In this document: positions 40,870-50,864 of the stretch, in pieces
How positions within the stretch are numbered: position 1 is the stretch's first letter
How the letters are laid out: each line of letters begins with the position of its first letter
NCBI GenBank assembly: GCA_913775175.1
Contig: CAJYKU010000031.1
Location: 1-64,000 of the forward strand
Reading direction: 5' to 3'
Length of the DNA: 64,000 nt
DNA from: an uncultured Pantoea sp.
GTDB taxonomy: Bacteria > Pseudomonadota > Gammaproteobacteria > Enterobacterales > Enterobacteriaceae
The notes under the pieces: model-generated
The model's input: only the letters and a program-made list of their open reading frames with translations
Database searches by the model: none
What the model was told of the DNA's origin: nothing
Translations under genes and position numbers: made by a program

Positions 40870-41934
40870 TCAAAAAATTGCGTTATAAACCTGTTCTACG
40901 CTTATTTTTTTCATTGGGAAAAGCGCATCGTCGTTTTTAGCAGGCTCAATACGAATTGTTTTATGCAAATGCGGATCCTGATAAGGCCCGGTATAGTCGG
41001 GATTAGCATCTACATATAAGCTAACAGTCGGCGTTCCGGCGGTAACGGCAATGTGCAACGGTCCGGTATCGCCAGTAACCAGACATTTAAGCGAGCTGAT
41101 AAGTTCGATAAGATCCTGAAGATCGGTTTTTCCAATATAAGAAGTGATATTAGAGTGTATTTCTGCCGGCAACAGTGCAAAAAACCTGCTTTCAAGAGCG
41201 TGATCTTTTGGCGAACCGGTTAAAACAATTTTGGTCAGCGGATGGTCTTGAAAGATCTTTTCAGCCAGAGCAGCAAAGTGTTCCACAGGCCAGCATCGCT
41301 TATCTTCTGAGGCACCCATCTGAAATCCAATAATATCTTCTTTTACAGAGCGGGCTTCTTTCTTTATGACAACAGGAAACTGCATTCTGATATCTTTATC
41401 AGAGCAGCCCAGAGCGCTTATCAAATCTAATTTTCGCTGAATAATATGACCCTCATAAGCTTCGGAGTGTAAATCAAGCCATTTATTTAACAGCGGAGAG
41501 TCAAAGCGAAAGTTATCTCTTATGATGTACCTGGCACCGCCGAAACGAGCGCAAAGGGTGTCATAACCATGACGCGAGTGTAGTAAAAATGCAGCCTGCG
41601 GCTGAAATTTGCGTAGCTCATGTATCAACTTTGGTGCACGTGCGATTTTATTGTCCCACACAGCTATCTGGTCAAACCATGCGCTTCCCTGAACTAACTT
41701 AAGATTTTTCTGGCTTGAAACAAGCATAACTTTTGCGTCCGGATAACGCTGCTTAAGCGCACGAATAGCTGGCGTATTAAAGAGGAAATCACCGAGGGCT
41801 GTCGTAGAAAAAATAACAATCCGTTTAAATTCGCTTTCTTTACTTAATGGCTGTTTTTTTCTGTCAATCTGACTGAGTTTTGCATGCAGCCACAGAATGC
41901 AATTGATAGTTCTTATTTTCCATATTTTTTTCAT
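40870..41934 (-). CDS. family 9 glycosyltransferase (additional heptosyltransferase)
   Basis: About 354 residues from the ATG at 41934; AGGA lies 11 bases before it, while a GTG at 41943 is too close to that site. The GT9 pattern is clear: RIVIFSTTALGDFLFNTPAI near residue 38, GFQMGASEDKRCWPVEHFAA near 208 and VTGDTGPLHIAVTAGTPTVS near 285. It is the fourth GT9 in the window after WaaF, WaaC and WaaQ, so it probably adds an outer-core heptose or related sugar. It is alone on its strand between waaL and yibQ. Codon use is AT-leaning like waaL. No specific name is justified. Confidence 0.85.
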   Translation of the reverse strand: MKKIWKIRTINCILWLHAKLSQIDRKKQPLSKESEFKRIVIFSTTALGDFLFNTPAIRALKQRYPDAKVMLVSSQKNLKLVQGSAWFDQIAVWDNKIARAPKLIHELRKFQPQAAFLLHSRHGYDTLCARFGGARYIIRDNFRFDSPLLNKWLDLHSEAYEGHIIQRKLDLISALGCSDKDIRMQFPVVIKKEARSVKEDIIGFQMGASEDKRCWPVEHFAALAEKIFQDHPLTKIVLTGSPKDHALESRFFALLPAEIHSNITSYIGKTDLQDLIELISSLKCLVTGDTGPLHIAVTAGTPTVSLYVDANPDYTGPYQDPHLHKTIRIEPAKNDDALFPMKKISVEQVYNAIF

Positions 41935-42044
41935 CGCACACACTATCCTGTAGCTTCAATTAAGATTACTAAAACTTGAGTGATTATATATGAAAAATAT
42001 CGTCCTCTTAAGAGGACGATATAAATGATTTGTAAACTGGCAGT

Positions 42045-42947
42045 TTAAAATAGTTTTTTTAACTGCTGCGTAAACGGACTGTTCTTCAGAGTGTTTATGA
42101 CTATCTCCACAACCCGCATCTGCGGCACTGGCGCAGCGCTGACTTTACAAATGCCGGGCGCACGGAAATGCGCGACAGGCGCGGTGATCGGGGAAGGGGC
42201 TGCAGATTGGGTTCTTTGGTGCAGAGGCTCATTCAGTAAGCTGCCCGGCGTAACCAGCGTAATATCGGCAGGCAGAGAGGGCAGCATCTGTTGTAAAACG
42301 CGTACCGTAGTGGGATGTGGATGGCCAATCGCTATTGCGTAGCCGTCACGCTGTGCCAGCTTAACCGCGCGCGTAAACTGCTGCCGCACCGCAGCTTCGT
42401 TTTGATTGTCATCCAGAAACACGCGCCGCTTAACGACTCTGACCTGGGTTCCGCGGGCAGCAGCCACGGCCTGACTATTGCCTATCGTCATGCTGTCGAG
42501 AAAATAGTAGTTGTAGTGATTAAGAACCTGCATCACTTTCTGCATACCGGGCAGGCTGGAGGTCATTTTGCTGCCCATATGATTGTTCAGACCAACCGCA
42601 TAAGGCACGTTAGCGCTGGCCTCGTGAATAATCCGGGCAATCTCCGCGCTGCTCATCTCTGGTGTAAGGGTATCTTTTTCCAGCGGCTGCCTGCTCAGCG
42701 GAGCCATGGGCAGATGAATCAATACCTCATGTCCAAGCTGATGAGCTTTAGTCGCCATTGCCCGGGCATGAGGCGCGTTTGGCAGTACGGCAACTGAGAT
42801 TGCCGCAGGCATCGCCAGAACTTTGTTCTCTTCGGTTGGGCGATAACCAAAATCGTCGATAACAATAGCCAGTTTTGCCGCGTGTGTTGCGATAGAAAAA
42901 ACGCTACCGCATAGCAAAAGAGTTAGTTTTCGGGATAAAAACAGCAC
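42045..42947 (-). CDS. yibQ: YibQ, divergent polysaccharide deacetylase family protein
   Basis: 300 residues with a signal peptide ending near ATHAA (residue 23). The start is GTG at 42947, immediately after the envC stop codon. The mature part begins KLAIVIDDFGYRP and contains VLIHLPMAPLS, GLNNHMGSKMT, FLDSMT and YAIAIGHPHPTTV, the DUF610/YibQ pattern related to NodB deacetylases. It is periplasmic and paired with envC in enterobacteria; its substrate is not established. The C-terminal 70 residues (after NEPLHQRTQS) are Pro/Ala-rich and extend beyond the catalytic core. Confidence 0.9.
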   Translation of the reverse strand: MLFLSRKLTLLLCGSVFSIATHAAKLAIVIDDFGYRPTEENKVLAMPAAISVAVLPNAPHARAMATKAHQLGHEVLIHLPMAPLSRQPLEKDTLTPEMSSAEIARIIHEASANVPYAVGLNNHMGSKMTSSLPGMQKVMQVLNHYNYYFLDSMTIGNSQAVAAARGTQVRVVKRRVFLDDNQNEAAVRQQFTRAVKLAQRDGYAIAIGHPHPTTVRVLQQMLPSLPADITLVTPGSLLNEPLHQRTQSAAPSPITAPVAHFRAPGICKVSAAPVPQMRVVEIVINTLKNSPFTQQLKKLF

Positions 42948-44249
42948 TTATCTTCCTAACCACGGTTGTGGATTAACAGCCTTACCCTGACGGCGAATTT
43001 CAAAATAGAGCGATGCTGTGCCCCGACCACCACTGGTTCCTACCAGCGCTACAGGTTGTCCGGCTTTGACCTGTGAGCCAACACTGACCAGCGCACTCTG
43101 GTTATAGCCATACAGACTCATATCGCCTTTGCCATGTTCCAGTACCACCACTAATCCATATCCCTGCAGCCAGTCAGCCATTAATACCCGGCCATCAGCG
43201 ATCGCCTTAACCTCGGTGCCTTCTGGTGCATCGATAACCAATCCTTTCCAGCGTAGTTCACCCTGCATCGATTCACCGAAACGATGTTCGATTCTGCCAT
43301 GTACTGGCCAGATGGCACGACCATCAGGCCGGCCCAGGCCGCCGGTACGCGCCATCAGCTCACGCTCGCTTTGGGTTGGTGCATAGCTGGATCCTTTGGC
43401 TTTGGCCTGCGCCTGACGCTGACGAACTTTCTCCGCTTCACGTGCTTCACGCTCTGCCCGCTGTCGCGCTTCGCGCTCTGCACGGGCGATTTTATCCTGC
43501 AGTCGACTTTCGTTCTGCCGCATCTCAACCAGGTCAGCCTGATCCTTCTCCAGAGCGCTCTCAAGTGCTGACAATGTCTTTTTGCGCGCAGCGCTGGCGC
43601 TTTCAAGTTTACTTTGCTGGGTTTGCTGCTGAGTCAGCAGCGTTTTTTGCTGCTGCTGCCGGGTTTGCAGCGTTATACGCTGCTCTGCCAGCTGCTGCTG
43701 TGTCTGACGCAGCTCATCGATGTTTTTCTGCCGGGCGGCATTGAGGTAACCAAAATAGGCCAGTATGCGTTCGCTACGCTGCGCTTCCGCACCTCCCATC
43801 AGCAGTTGCAGGCCATTGTGCTGACCCTGCCGAAAGGCGGCATCAAGTTGCCCTGCCAGCAATGTTTCCTGCTGTGCCTGCTGTTTTTCCAGACGGGAAA
43901 TTGAAGCGGTTAGCTGTGCGACCTCTTTATTCAGCGCACTCAGACTGTTGCGCGTCTCGCGTAGCTGGCGACTGGCCTGAGCGATGATTTTTTCCTGACT
44001 TTCCAGCTGATCAAGCAGTTTACTGCGCTCAACTTTCTGTGCTTTAACACTTTTTTCTTTTTCAGCAATACTCTGCTGGATGGTTTTTAGCTGGGCTTTA
44101 TTGTCATCCGCAGCGTTACCCAGAGCGGGCAGCAAAAAAAGTCCCGCACAGAGCAGGCGTAGAGAGTGTCTGGACCAGCTTACTAGCAACGGAGATGCCG
44201 GGCCGTTGTGGTGGGTCACAGTGGGTACAACAGGCGCTTTTCCCTTCAT
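42948..44249 (-). CDS. envC: murein hydrolase activator EnvC
   Basis: 433 residues. The signal sequence is long, with its hydrophobic core SLRLLCAGLFLLPALGNA ending near residue 47. A long Gln-rich coiled coil (about 50-280) recruits FtsEX. The C-terminal LytM domain is degenerate: LEHGKGDMSLYGYNQSALVS replaces the catalytic HxH site, as in E. coli EnvC, which activates AmiA and AmiB instead of cutting peptidoglycan itself. The yibQ start follows directly. In E. coli gpmM lies upstream of envC; here yibN is the next gene, on the other strand, 250 bp away. Confidence 0.95.
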   Translation of the reverse strand: MKGKAPVVPTVTHHNGPASPLLVSWSRHSLRLLCAGLFLLPALGNAADDNKAQLKTIQQSIAEKEKSVKAQKVERSKLLDQLESQEKIIAQASRQLRETRNSLSALNKEVAQLTASISRLEKQQAQQETLLAGQLDAAFRQGQHNGLQLLMGGAEAQRSERILAYFGYLNAARQKNIDELRQTQQQLAEQRITLQTRQQQQKTLLTQQQTQQSKLESASAARKKTLSALESALEKDQADLVEMRQNESRLQDKIARAEREARQRAEREAREAEKVRQRQAQAKAKGSSYAPTQSERELMARTGGLGRPDGRAIWPVHGRIEHRFGESMQGELRWKGLVIDAPEGTEVKAIADGRVLMADWLQGYGLVVVLEHGKGDMSLYGYNQSALVSVGSQVKAGQPVALVGTSGGRGTASLYFEIRRQGKAVNPQPWLGR

Positions 44250-44498
44250 AGTTAATAATTATTCCACGATGAACAGCCGCTTACCAGTAATCCCGGCCAG
44301 GTTTTAGATTACGAAACATGTCGCTATAAAGCTTAGCGTGATAAACATTGTCTGAATTTTGCGATTAGAACATTTTTTTTGGAAAATGACGCACAAATCG
44401 TATCTCTGCCCGCATCGTGACTGTACATGCAAAGTGGCGCAGGTATACTCAGAAGCCTTGTTTTAGCTTATAAGCCCGGTCTGGAGTCGTTACCCCTC

Positions 44499-44930
44499 AT
44501 GCAAGAAATTATGCAGTTTGCAAGCAATCACCCCATCCTTAGTCTGGCATGGGTTGTTTTACTTATTCTGGTGATTGTAACCACCGTTAAAGGAATGTTC
44601 TCTAAAGTAAAAACAATCAGCCGTGGCGAAGCAACTCATCTGATTAATAAAGAGAACGCGGTGGTAGTAGACGTGCGTTCGCGCGACGATTATCGCAAGG
44701 GGCACATTTCCGGGGCCGTTAATGTTGCTGCAGCAGATATCAAAAAAGGCAGCTTCGCTGAGCTGGAAAAGCACAAGTCTCAACCCATAATTGTGGTATG
44801 TGCCACCGGTCAGAGTGCTGGCGACTCAGCTGCAACGCTGAGCGCAGCAGGCTTTGAAAATGTCGCTGTCCTGAAAGATGGTGTAAGCGGCTGGAGTGGC
44901 GAAAACCTGCCGCTGGTTCGCGGCAAATAA
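44499..44930 (+). CDS. yibN: YibN, membrane-anchored rhodanese-like protein
   Basis: 143 residues from the ATG at 44499 with GGAG upstream, the same length as E. coli YibN. An N-terminal membrane helix ([20 protein letters not shown]) precedes a rhodanese domain beginning [20 protein letters not shown]. The active-site loop reads [13 protein letters not shown] with a Cys in the nucleophile position, so sulfurtransferase activity is possible. It is first in the conserved yibN-grxC-secB-gpsA group, 17 bp before grxC. Confidence 0.93.
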   Translation: MQEIMQFASNHPILSLAWVVLLILVIVTTVKGMFSKVKTISRGEATHLINKENAVVVDVRSRDDYRKGHISGAVNVAAADIKKGSFAELEKHKSQPIIVVCATGQSAGDSAATLSAAGFENVAVLKDGVSGWSGENLPLVRGK

Positions 44931-44947
44931 TCATCTGAGGTATCCGC

Positions 44948-45202
44948 ATGGCTAATATTGAAATCTATACCAAAGTTACCTGCCCTTACTGCCACCGGGC
45001 AAAAGCGCTGCTCGATCAAAAAGGCGTTTCTTATCAGGAGATCCCTATCGATGGGGACGCGATGAAACGTGAAGAGATGATCAAGCGCAGCGGTCGTACC
45101 ACGGTGCCCCAGGTTTTCATTGACGCTCAGCACATCGGCGGCTGTGACGATCTCTTTGCGCTGGATGGGCGTCAGGGACTTGATCCTCTACTCCAGGCTT
45201 AA
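44948..45202 (+). CDS. grxC: glutaredoxin 3
   Basis: 84 residues. The thioredoxin-fold dithiol site CPYCHRA is at residues 12-18, with TTVPQVFIDAQHIGGCDDLF giving the cis-Pro and glutathione-binding GG. It reduces disulfides, for example ribonucleotide reductase, with glutathione in the cytosol. It stands between yibN and secB in the usual order. Confidence 0.97.
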   Translation: MANIEIYTKVTCPYCHRAKALLDQKGVSYQEIPIDGDAMKREEMIKRSGRTTVPQVFIDAQHIGGCDDLFALDGRQGLDPLLQA

Positions 45203-45242
45203 TTTTTTCGAACAGATAATAATCACTTAAGGACCCAGTACT

Positions 45243-45707
45243 ATGTCTGACCAAAGCACTAACGAAATGCAGTTCCAGATTCAACGCGTTTACACTAAAG
45301 ATGTTTCATTTGAAGCGCCAAACGCGCCGCAGGTTTTCCAGAAAGAGTGGGAGCCGGAAGTGAAACTGGATCTGGATACCGCCTCTTCTCAGCTGGCTGA
45401 TGAAGTCTATGAAGTGGTGTTGCGCGTGACAGTAACCGCTACCGTAGGCGAAGAGACGGCGTTTCTGTGTGAAGTGCAGCAGGCGGGCATCTTTACCATC
45501 AGCGGCATCGACGGCACGCAGATGGCACATTGCCTCGGCGCATACTGCCCAAATATTCTGTTCCCGTATGCACGCGAGTGCGTTACCAGCCTGGTTTCAC
45601 GTGGTACTTTCCCGCAGCTCAATCTGGCGCCGGTCAACTTTGATGCACTGTTTATGAACTATCTGCAGCAGCAAGGTGAAGGCGAAGCGCCACGTCAGGA
45701 TGCCTGA
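45243..45707 (+). CDS. secB: protein export chaperone SecB
   Basis: 154 residues. It starts after a short polar tail with [20 protein letters not shown], and contains [16 protein letters not shown] and [17 protein letters not shown], all SecB hallmarks. The tetramer keeps preproteins unfolded and hands them to SecA. The TGA stop overlaps the gpsA ATG (ATGA type overlap), so the genes are translationally coupled. The SecB requirement of outer-membrane proteins links it to ushers such as the one at 10-13 kb. Confidence 0.97.
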   Translation: MSDQSTNEMQFQIQRVYTKDVSFEAPNAPQVFQKEWEPEVKLDLDTASSQLADEVYEVVLRVTVTATVGEETAFLCEVQQAGIFTISGIDGTQMAHCLGAYCPNILFPYARECVTSLVSRGTFPQLNLAPVNFDALFMNYLQQQGEGEAPRQDA

Positions 45708-46726
45708 TGACAACACATAACGCGTCTATTAGCGTACTCGGTGCCGGCTCGTACGGCACCGCTCTTGCTATCACTCTGGCCCGCAATGGTCATCCGGTTC
45801 TGTTATGGGGCCATAACCCCCAAAGTGTTGCCCGATTGCAAGCCGATCGCTGCAATGCGGCATTTCTGCCTGACGTCTCATTTCCCGATAATCTCATTGC
45901 TGAAGCAGACCTGGCGCGGGTTGTTGCTGCCAGCCGCGATCTGCTGGTGGTGGTGCCGAGTCATGTTTTTGGCGATGTGCTGTTGCAGCTTAAACCGCAC
46001 CTGCGCCCGGATTCGCGTATTGTCTGGGCCACTAAAGGTCTTGAGAAAGAGACGGGGCGCCTGCTGCAGGATGTTGCGCGCGAGATCCTTGGTGATGCTA
46101 TTCCGCTGGCGGTAATTTCGGGACCGACGTTTGCGAAAGAGCTGGCAGCTGGTTTGCCTACGGCTATTGCTCTGGCGGCTACAGATACGCAGTTCGCAGA
46201 AGATCTGCAGCAAAAGCTGCACTGTGGCAAAAGTTTCCGTGTTTACAGCAATCCCGATTTTATTGGGGTGCAGCTGGGTGGTGCGGTGAAAAACGTTATC
46301 GCTATTGGTGCTGGTATTTCAGACGGTATCGGTTTTGGTGCAAATGCCCGTACAGCGCTGATTACACGTGGTCTGGCAGAGATGAGTCGTCTGGGCGCTG
46401 CGCTGGGTGCTGATCCGGTGACGTTTATGGGAATGGCAGGTCTGGGCGATCTGGTGCTCACCTGTACCGACAATCAGTCGCGTAATCGCCGTTTTGGCAT
46501 GATGCTGGGACAGGGAGAGAACGTTACTGAAGCACAACGCATTATCGGACAAGTTGTAGAAGGATATAGAAACACCAAAGAAGTCAAAGCATTAGCTGCT
46601 CGCTTAGGTGTTGAAATGCCAATAACTGAACAGATTTATCAGGTGCTGTATTGCGAAAAAACGGCGCGGGAGGCAGCATTGAGCTTACTGGGCCGTACAC
46701 GGAAAGACGAAAACAGCCAGAGCTAA
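45707..46726 (+). CDS. gpsA: glycerol-3-phosphate dehydrogenase [NAD(P)+]
   Basis: 339 residues. The dinucleotide motif [18 protein letters not shown] is at residues 12-29. [20 protein letters not shown] (near 142) and the catalytic Lys in [14 protein letters not shown] (near 190) follow. It reduces dihydroxyacetone phosphate to sn-glycerol-3-phosphate for phospholipid synthesis. It overlaps secB by one base and ends before a terminator that separates it from cysE. Confidence 0.97.
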   Translation: MTTHNASISVLGAGSYGTALAITLARNGHPVLLWGHNPQSVARLQADRCNAAFLPDVSFPDNLIAEADLARVVAASRDLLVVVPSHVFGDVLLQLKPHLRPDSRIVWATKGLEKETGRLLQDVAREILGDAIPLAVISGPTFAKELAAGLPTAIALAATDTQFAEDLQQKLHCGKSFRVYSNPDFIGVQLGGAVKNVIAIGAGISDGIGFGANARTALITRGLAEMSRLGAALGADPVTFMGMAGLGDLVLTCTDNQSRNRRFGMMLGQGENVTEAQRIIGQVVEGYRNTKEVKALAARLGVEMPITEQIYQVLYCEKTAREAALSLLGRTRKDENSQS

Positions 46727-46754
46727 AGCAGGATGCTTAAGCCACCTAACCTGT

Positions 46755-46776
46755 AGCGCCTCTCTGGCGCTTTTTT
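46755..46776 (+). terminator. terminator between gpsA and cysE
   Basis: AGCGCC (46755-46760) pairs with GGCGCT (46766-46771) over a 5-base loop, with Ts to 46776. cysE starts 17 nt later, so read-through rather than a new promoter may supply some cysE transcription. Confidence 0.8.
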
Positions 46777-46793
46777 ATCGGGAGCATATAGCA

Positions 46794-47609
46794 ATGTCGT
46801 CTGAAGAGTTAGAACTGGTCTGGAACCATATTAAAGCGGAAGCGCGGGCGCTGGCTGACTGCGAACCGATGCTGGCCAGCTTTTATCATGCGACCTTGCT
46901 GAAACATGAGAACCTTGGCAGTGCGCTCAGTTATATGCTGGCAAACAAGCTGGCAAATCCGATTATGCCAGCCATTGCCGTACGCGAAATTGTCGAAGAG
47001 GCGTATCGTCAGGATCCTGAAATGATTGTGTCAGCCGCGTATGATATACAGGCTGTTCGCCAGCGCGATCCGGCAGTGGATAAATATTCCACGCCGCTGC
47101 TCTATCTCAAAGGTTTTCATGCTCTGCAGGCGTACCGCATCGGCCACTGGCTCTGGAAAGAGGGGCGTCGCGCGCTGGCCGTTTACCTGCAGAACGAAAT
47201 CTCTGTTTCATTTGCTGTTGATATCCATCCGGCAGCCCGAATCGGACGCGGGATCATGCTGGATCACGCAACCGGCATTGTGATCGGCGAAACCGCTGTG
47301 GTGGAGAACGATGTGTCAATTCTCCAGTCTGTTACGCTGGGTGGTACCGGTAAAACCAGCGGCGACCGTCATCCGAAAATCCGCGAAGGCGTAATGATTG
47401 GCGCTGGCGCTAAAATTCTTGGCAATATCGACGTCGGTCGTGGCGCAAAAATTGGCGCTGGCTCTGTGGTACTGCAGCCTGTCCCGCCCCACACCACTGC
47501 GGCTGGTGTGCCGGCACGTATCGTTGGCAAACCCACCAGCGACAAGCCTTCAATGGATATGGATCAACATTTTACCGGTACCGGCTTTGAGTATGGAGAC
47601 GGTATTTAA
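46794..47609 (+). CDS. cysE: serine O-acetyltransferase
   Basis: 271 residues, close to the 273 of E. coli. An alpha-helical N-terminal domain precedes the left-handed beta-helix with hexapeptide repeats; [20 protein letters not shown] and [17 protein letters not shown] are visible. The catalytic Asp-His lie in LDHATG (near residue 158). It acetylates serine to O-acetylserine, the first step of cysteine synthesis, and is feedback-inhibited by cysteine. Its last 4 bases overlap the convergent trmL stop. Confidence 0.97.
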   Translation: MSSEELELVWNHIKAEARALADCEPMLASFYHATLLKHENLGSALSYMLANKLANPIMPAIAVREIVEEAYRQDPEMIVSAAYDIQAVRQRDPAVDKYSTPLLYLKGFHALQAYRIGHWLWKEGRRALAVYLQNEISVSFAVDIHPAARIGRGIMLDHATGIVIGETAVVENDVSILQSVTLGGTGKTSGDRHPKIREGVMIGAGAKILGNIDVGRGAKIGAGSVVLQPVPPHTTAAGVPARIVGKPTSDKPSMDMDQHFTGTGFEYGDGI

Positions 47610-48079
47610 GCTTTGATAAGTGCGCCAGCATAATCGAGCTGGCGCCACGCTTCATACACCACCACTGACACCGCGTTCGACAGATTCATACTCCGGCTTT
47701 CAGCCCGCATCGGAATGCGAATTTTCTGTCCGGCGGGCAAGGCATCAAGGATCTCAGCAGGCAGACCCCGACTCTCAGGACCAAACAGCAGATAATCTCC
47801 GGCCTGATAAGCGACTGCGCTGTGGGCTGGCGTGCCTTTGGTTGTCAACGCAAACAGGCGTGACGGTGCTTCAGTGCCGAGAAAATCACGATAGCTGGCA
47901 TGCTTTTTCAGTGCCGTATACTCATGATAATCAAGCCCGGCGCGCCGCAGCCGTTTGTCATCCCATGCAAAGCCGAGTGGCTCGATCAGATGCAGCTGAA
48001 AGCCAGTATTGGCACAGAGACGGATAATGTTGCCGGTATTGGGTGGAATTTCAGGTTCGAATAAAACAATGTTTAGCAT
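47606..48079 (-). CDS. trmL: tRNA (cytidine/uridine-2'-O-)-methyltransferase TrmL
   Basis: 157 residues from the ATG at 48079, the E. coli length. SPOUT fold: [19 protein letters not shown] at the start, [15 protein letters not shown] (near 100) and [19 protein letters not shown] at the C-terminal knot. It methylates the wobble ribose at position 34 of tRNA-Leu isoacceptors. It lies between cysE and cpxA; in E. coli the cpx genes are elsewhere, so this junction reflects a different gene order. Confidence 0.95.
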   Translation of the reverse strand: MLNIVLFEPEIPPNTGNIIRLCANTGFQLHLIEPLGFAWDDKRLRRAGLDYHEYTALKKHASYRDFLGTEAPSRLFALTTKGTPAHSAVAYQAGDYLLFGPESRGLPAEILDALPAGQKIRIPMRAESRSMNLSNAVSVVVYEAWRQLDYAGALIKA

Positions 48080-48114
48080 ATGGCCCCCGCAATCAGGGGC
48101 CAGAGCATAGCAAA

Positions 48115-49491
48115 TTACGGACGGGCAGAGTATAGCGGCAGCCATAGCGTCAGACGCAGGCCGCCAAGCGGACTATCATCAGCCTTGACCCAGCCGCGAT
48201 GCTGCTGGATAGCGGTTTCAACAATTGCCAGTCCCAGTCCGGTGCCGCCTGATTCACGATCGCGCGCTTCGTCAGTACGGTAGAACGGGCGGAAAATCTG
48301 TTCGCGATCTTCTGCACTTACGCCTGGGCCATCATCATCAACGTGAATAGTGATGCCCTGAATATCTACTGAAAAGCTGACGCTGATATGGGTATGTGAA
48401 TAACGCAGGGCATTACGCACAATATTTTCCAGCGCACTCTCCAGTGCATGGGGATTACCATATAGCGGCCATGGGCCAGGCGGGTAGGGTACATCCATGG
48501 TTTTACCCATCTGCTCCGCTTCAAAACGCGCATCTTCCAGTACGCCATTCCAGAGCTGATTAGCTTTCATGGCTTCACTGACCAGCGCATTGTTGTGCTG
48601 CGTGCGTGACAGAACCAGCAGATCCTGGATCATACCGTCAAGACGCAGTGCTTCGGTTTCAATACGTTGCAGCTCCTTGCCTTCACCATGACGCCGTCGC
48701 AACAGCGCAGTTGCCAGCTGAAGCCGGGTCAATGGCGTGCGCAACTCATGGCTGATATCTGACAGCAGACGCTGCTGCGCCGTCATCATACGTTCCAGCG
48801 CACTCACCATCTGGTTAAAGCTTGAACCTGCAGCAAGAAACTCCTGCGGCCCCGATTCCAGCTCGGGATGCTGTCGCAGATTGCCGCTGGCAACTTCATC
48901 TGCGGCATACTTCAGCTTGCGTGCCGGGCGTGCCAGGCTCCACGCCAGCCAGAGCAGTAGTGGCGAGCTGATCAGCATGGTAACAATCAGCAGCAGGAGC
49001 GGACGGTCAAATAGCAGATTGACGAAGTCAAGTTGTGAGCTGGTTGCCGGGCGGATCAGATAGAGCTGATAGTTATCTTCGCCGTCACGCACGGCGAAAG
49101 GCCCGACCATCTCAACGCGGCCATATTTTTTCTTCTGCGGGTGGTCGGCGTTGTCAGACTGACCAATAAAGTTGCGTATCACCTGCATTTCATTGTGCTG
49201 TGCGCCAATGACCCGGCCCTCGCTGGTAACCAGCAGCAAACGCTGGCCTGGCGGCGCCCATTTATCAATAGCGCGAAACAGCCGACGCCACCACATCAGA
49301 TCGTTGGGTGGGTCCTGTGATAGCTCCGCTTCGACATGCTGTTCAATCATGGTGCCCTGGCGCTGTTCGCTCTCCATCAGAGAGGTCATCTGGCGTGAAT
49401 CGAGCTTGGGCACCATCAGAACCAGCATCAACACCAGCGCCAGCGTGAGCCAGAAAATGGCGAAGATGCGGGTTGTCAGGCTGCCTATCAT
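48115..49491 (-). CDS. cpxA: envelope stress sensor histidine kinase CpxA
   Basis: 458 residues. A first membrane helix ([20 protein letters not shown]), a periplasmic sensor domain (about 30-160), and a second helix ([20 protein letters not shown]) lead into HAMP. The phospho-accepting His is in [20 protein letters not shown] (near residue 248), followed by ATP-binding boxes [26 protein letters not shown] and [14 protein letters not shown]. It senses misfolded envelope proteins, is held off by CpxP, and phosphorylates CpxR. Its start overlaps the cpxR stop by 4 bases. Confidence 0.97.
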   Translation of the reverse strand: MIGSLTTRIFAIFWLTLALVLMLVLMVPKLDSRQMTSLMESEQRQGTMIEQHVEAELSQDPPNDLMWWRRLFRAIDKWAPPGQRLLLVTSEGRVIGAQHNEMQVIRNFIGQSDNADHPQKKKYGRVEMVGPFAVRDGEDNYQLYLIRPATSSQLDFVNLLFDRPLLLLIVTMLISSPLLLWLAWSLARPARKLKYAADEVASGNLRQHPELESGPQEFLAAGSSFNQMVSALERMMTAQQRLLSDISHELRTPLTRLQLATALLRRRHGEGKELQRIETEALRLDGMIQDLLVLSRTQHNNALVSEAMKANQLWNGVLEDARFEAEQMGKTMDVPYPPGPWPLYGNPHALESALENIVRNALRYSHTHISVSFSVDIQGITIHVDDDGPGVSAEDREQIFRPFYRTDEARDRESGGTGLGLAIVETAIQQHRGWVKADDSPLGGLRLTLWLPLYSARP

Positions 49492-50189
49492 GAAGCGGAC
49501 ACCATCAGATAGCCGCGTCCACGCAGCGTTTTAAACCATGGATGCCCGTCGCGACGTTCCGGCAATTTCCGTCGCAGATTGGAGATATGCATATCGATAG
49601 CGCGGTCAAACGGTGTCAGACGTTTGCCCAGCACTTCCTGACTAAGGTGCTCACGCGAAACCACCTGTCCCTGATGCTGCGCCAGCAGATAGAGCAGGGT
49701 AAATTCGGTGCCAGTAAGATCCAGAGTCTGGTTATCAAAGCTCGCCTCCTGCCGTCCCGGATTCAGGCGCAGGCAGTCCACTTCCAGATTAGGTGAGCTG
49801 GTATCATGCTGCTGCTGTTGCTGCTCACTCCAGTGAGAGCGGCGCAGAATGGCCCGGATACGTGCCACCAGCTCGCGATCGTCAAAGGGTTTAGGCAGGT
49901 AATCATCGGCACCGAGCTCAAGCCCCAGCACGCGATCCAGGTTATGCGCTCGTGCTGACAGCATAATCACAGGAGTCTGATACTGCTGGCGCAGCTCTTT
50001 CAGCGTATCGATACCGTTTTTCTTCGGCATCATTACATCCAGCAACAGGAGATCAATCGAGCTGTCCAGCAGGCCAAGCGCCTGTTCACCATCGCTGGCG
50101 ACAATGACATCGAACCCTTCCATGTCCAGTAATTCTTTAAGCAGCGAAGTGACTTCGCGGTCGTCATCTACCAACAGGATTTTATTCAT
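49488..50189 (-). CDS. cpxR: envelope stress response regulator CpxR
   Basis: 233 residues from the ATG at 50189. Receiver domain: KILLVDDDREVTSLLKELL, phospho-Asp in LLLLDVMMPKKNG (near residue 51), Lys in YLPKPFDDREL. The C-terminal OmpR-type winged helix contains LTGTEFTLLYLLAQHQGQVV and DMHISNLRRKL. A Gln-rich linker (SEQQQQQHD) joins the two halves. It binds GTAAA-N5-GTAAA sites; one lies upstream of its own gene and of divergent cpxP. Confidence 0.98.
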   Translation of the reverse strand: MNKILLVDDDREVTSLLKELLDMEGFDVIVASDGEQALGLLDSSIDLLLLDVMMPKKNGIDTLKELRQQYQTPVIMLSARAHNLDRVLGLELGADDYLPKPFDDRELVARIRAILRRSHWSEQQQQQHDTSSPNLEVDCLRLNPGRQEASFDNQTLDLTGTEFTLLYLLAQHQGQVVSREHLSQEVLGKRLTPFDRAIDMHISNLRRKLPERRDGHPWFKTLRGRGYLMVSAS

Positions 50190-50243
50190 TTTTATTGCCC
50201 TCCGCAGGCAAAATACCGTGTTCCTACACTGGCAATCCAACGC

Positions 50244-50258
50244 TTTACGTAGTTTTAC
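50244..50258 (-). promoter_or_regulatory. CpxR box in the cpxRA-cpxP divergent region
   Basis: The plus strand reads TTTAC at 50244-50248 and TTTAC at 50254-50258, which is a perfect GTAAA-N5-GTAAA on the minus strand. It lies 55 bp before the cpxR start and 80 bp before the cpxP start, placed to activate both. This is the known autoregulatory arrangement in E. coli. Confidence 0.88.
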
Positions 50259-50338
50259 ACCCCCTGACGGTTGTTTGCAGCTGTAACCGTAAACTGAGTC
50301 TCGTTGAATCGCAAAACAGAGCAAACTGGGAGTAAACG

Positions 50339-50851
50339 ATGCGTAACTTAACCGTCGTCATCATTGCCTCAGCGATGGTTCTCAGTCACGCCAGCGCAGC
50401 TGCAGCAGAGACGACGACGATTGACGAGATGCATCAAAATAGCGGCCTGACGACAGGCATTATGACGCAAAATCTGCAAAGTCACATGTTCGATGGCATT
50501 GAATTAACCGAGCAGCAACGGCAACAGATGCGGGATTTGATGCAGCAAACACGCCATGAACGTCCGATGTTAAGCGTTCAGGATGTTGAAACCATGCACG
50601 ACCTTGTGACTGCCGACAAATTTAATGAGCCAGCTATACGCGAGCTGGCTGAAAAACAGGCCCGTGCACAGGCTGATCTTCAGGTTGAGATGGCCCGGGT
50701 TCGTAATCAGATGTATCACCTGTTGACGCCAGCGCAGCAGGCTGCACTGAAGAAGAATTACGAACGGCGATTGAACGATGTACGCCGGCTCTCAGGAGCA
50801 CACTCCTTATCAGAATTGCAGGCAGTAAAGAGTACCAGCAGTAACCAGTAA
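50339..50851 (+). CDS. cpxP: periplasmic Cpx inhibitor / chaperone CpxP
   Basis: 170 residues with a signal peptide ending near SAAAAE (residue 23). The two LTxxQ motifs that define the family are LTEQQRQQM (near residue 55) and LTPAQQAAL (near 125), in an all-helical fold. CpxP dampens CpxA and delivers misfolded pilins to DegP. It is divergent from cpxRA under the CpxR box. Its 3' UTR encodes the CpxQ sRNA. Confidence 0.93.
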   Translation: MRNLTVVIIASAMVLSHASAAAAETTTIDEMHQNSGLTTGIMTQNLQSHMFDGIELTEQQRQQMRDLMQQTRHERPMLSVQDVETMHDLVTADKFNEPAIRELAEKQARAQADLQVEMARVRNQMYHLLTPAQQAALKKNYERRLNDVRRLSGAHSLSELQAVKSTSSNQ

Positions 50852-50864
50852 CATAGTATCCCTG

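Noticed and set aside
43284-43904. Long plus-strand frames opposite envC
   Set aside because: They arise from the repetitive Gln/Arg codons of the EnvC coiled coil and have no independent support.
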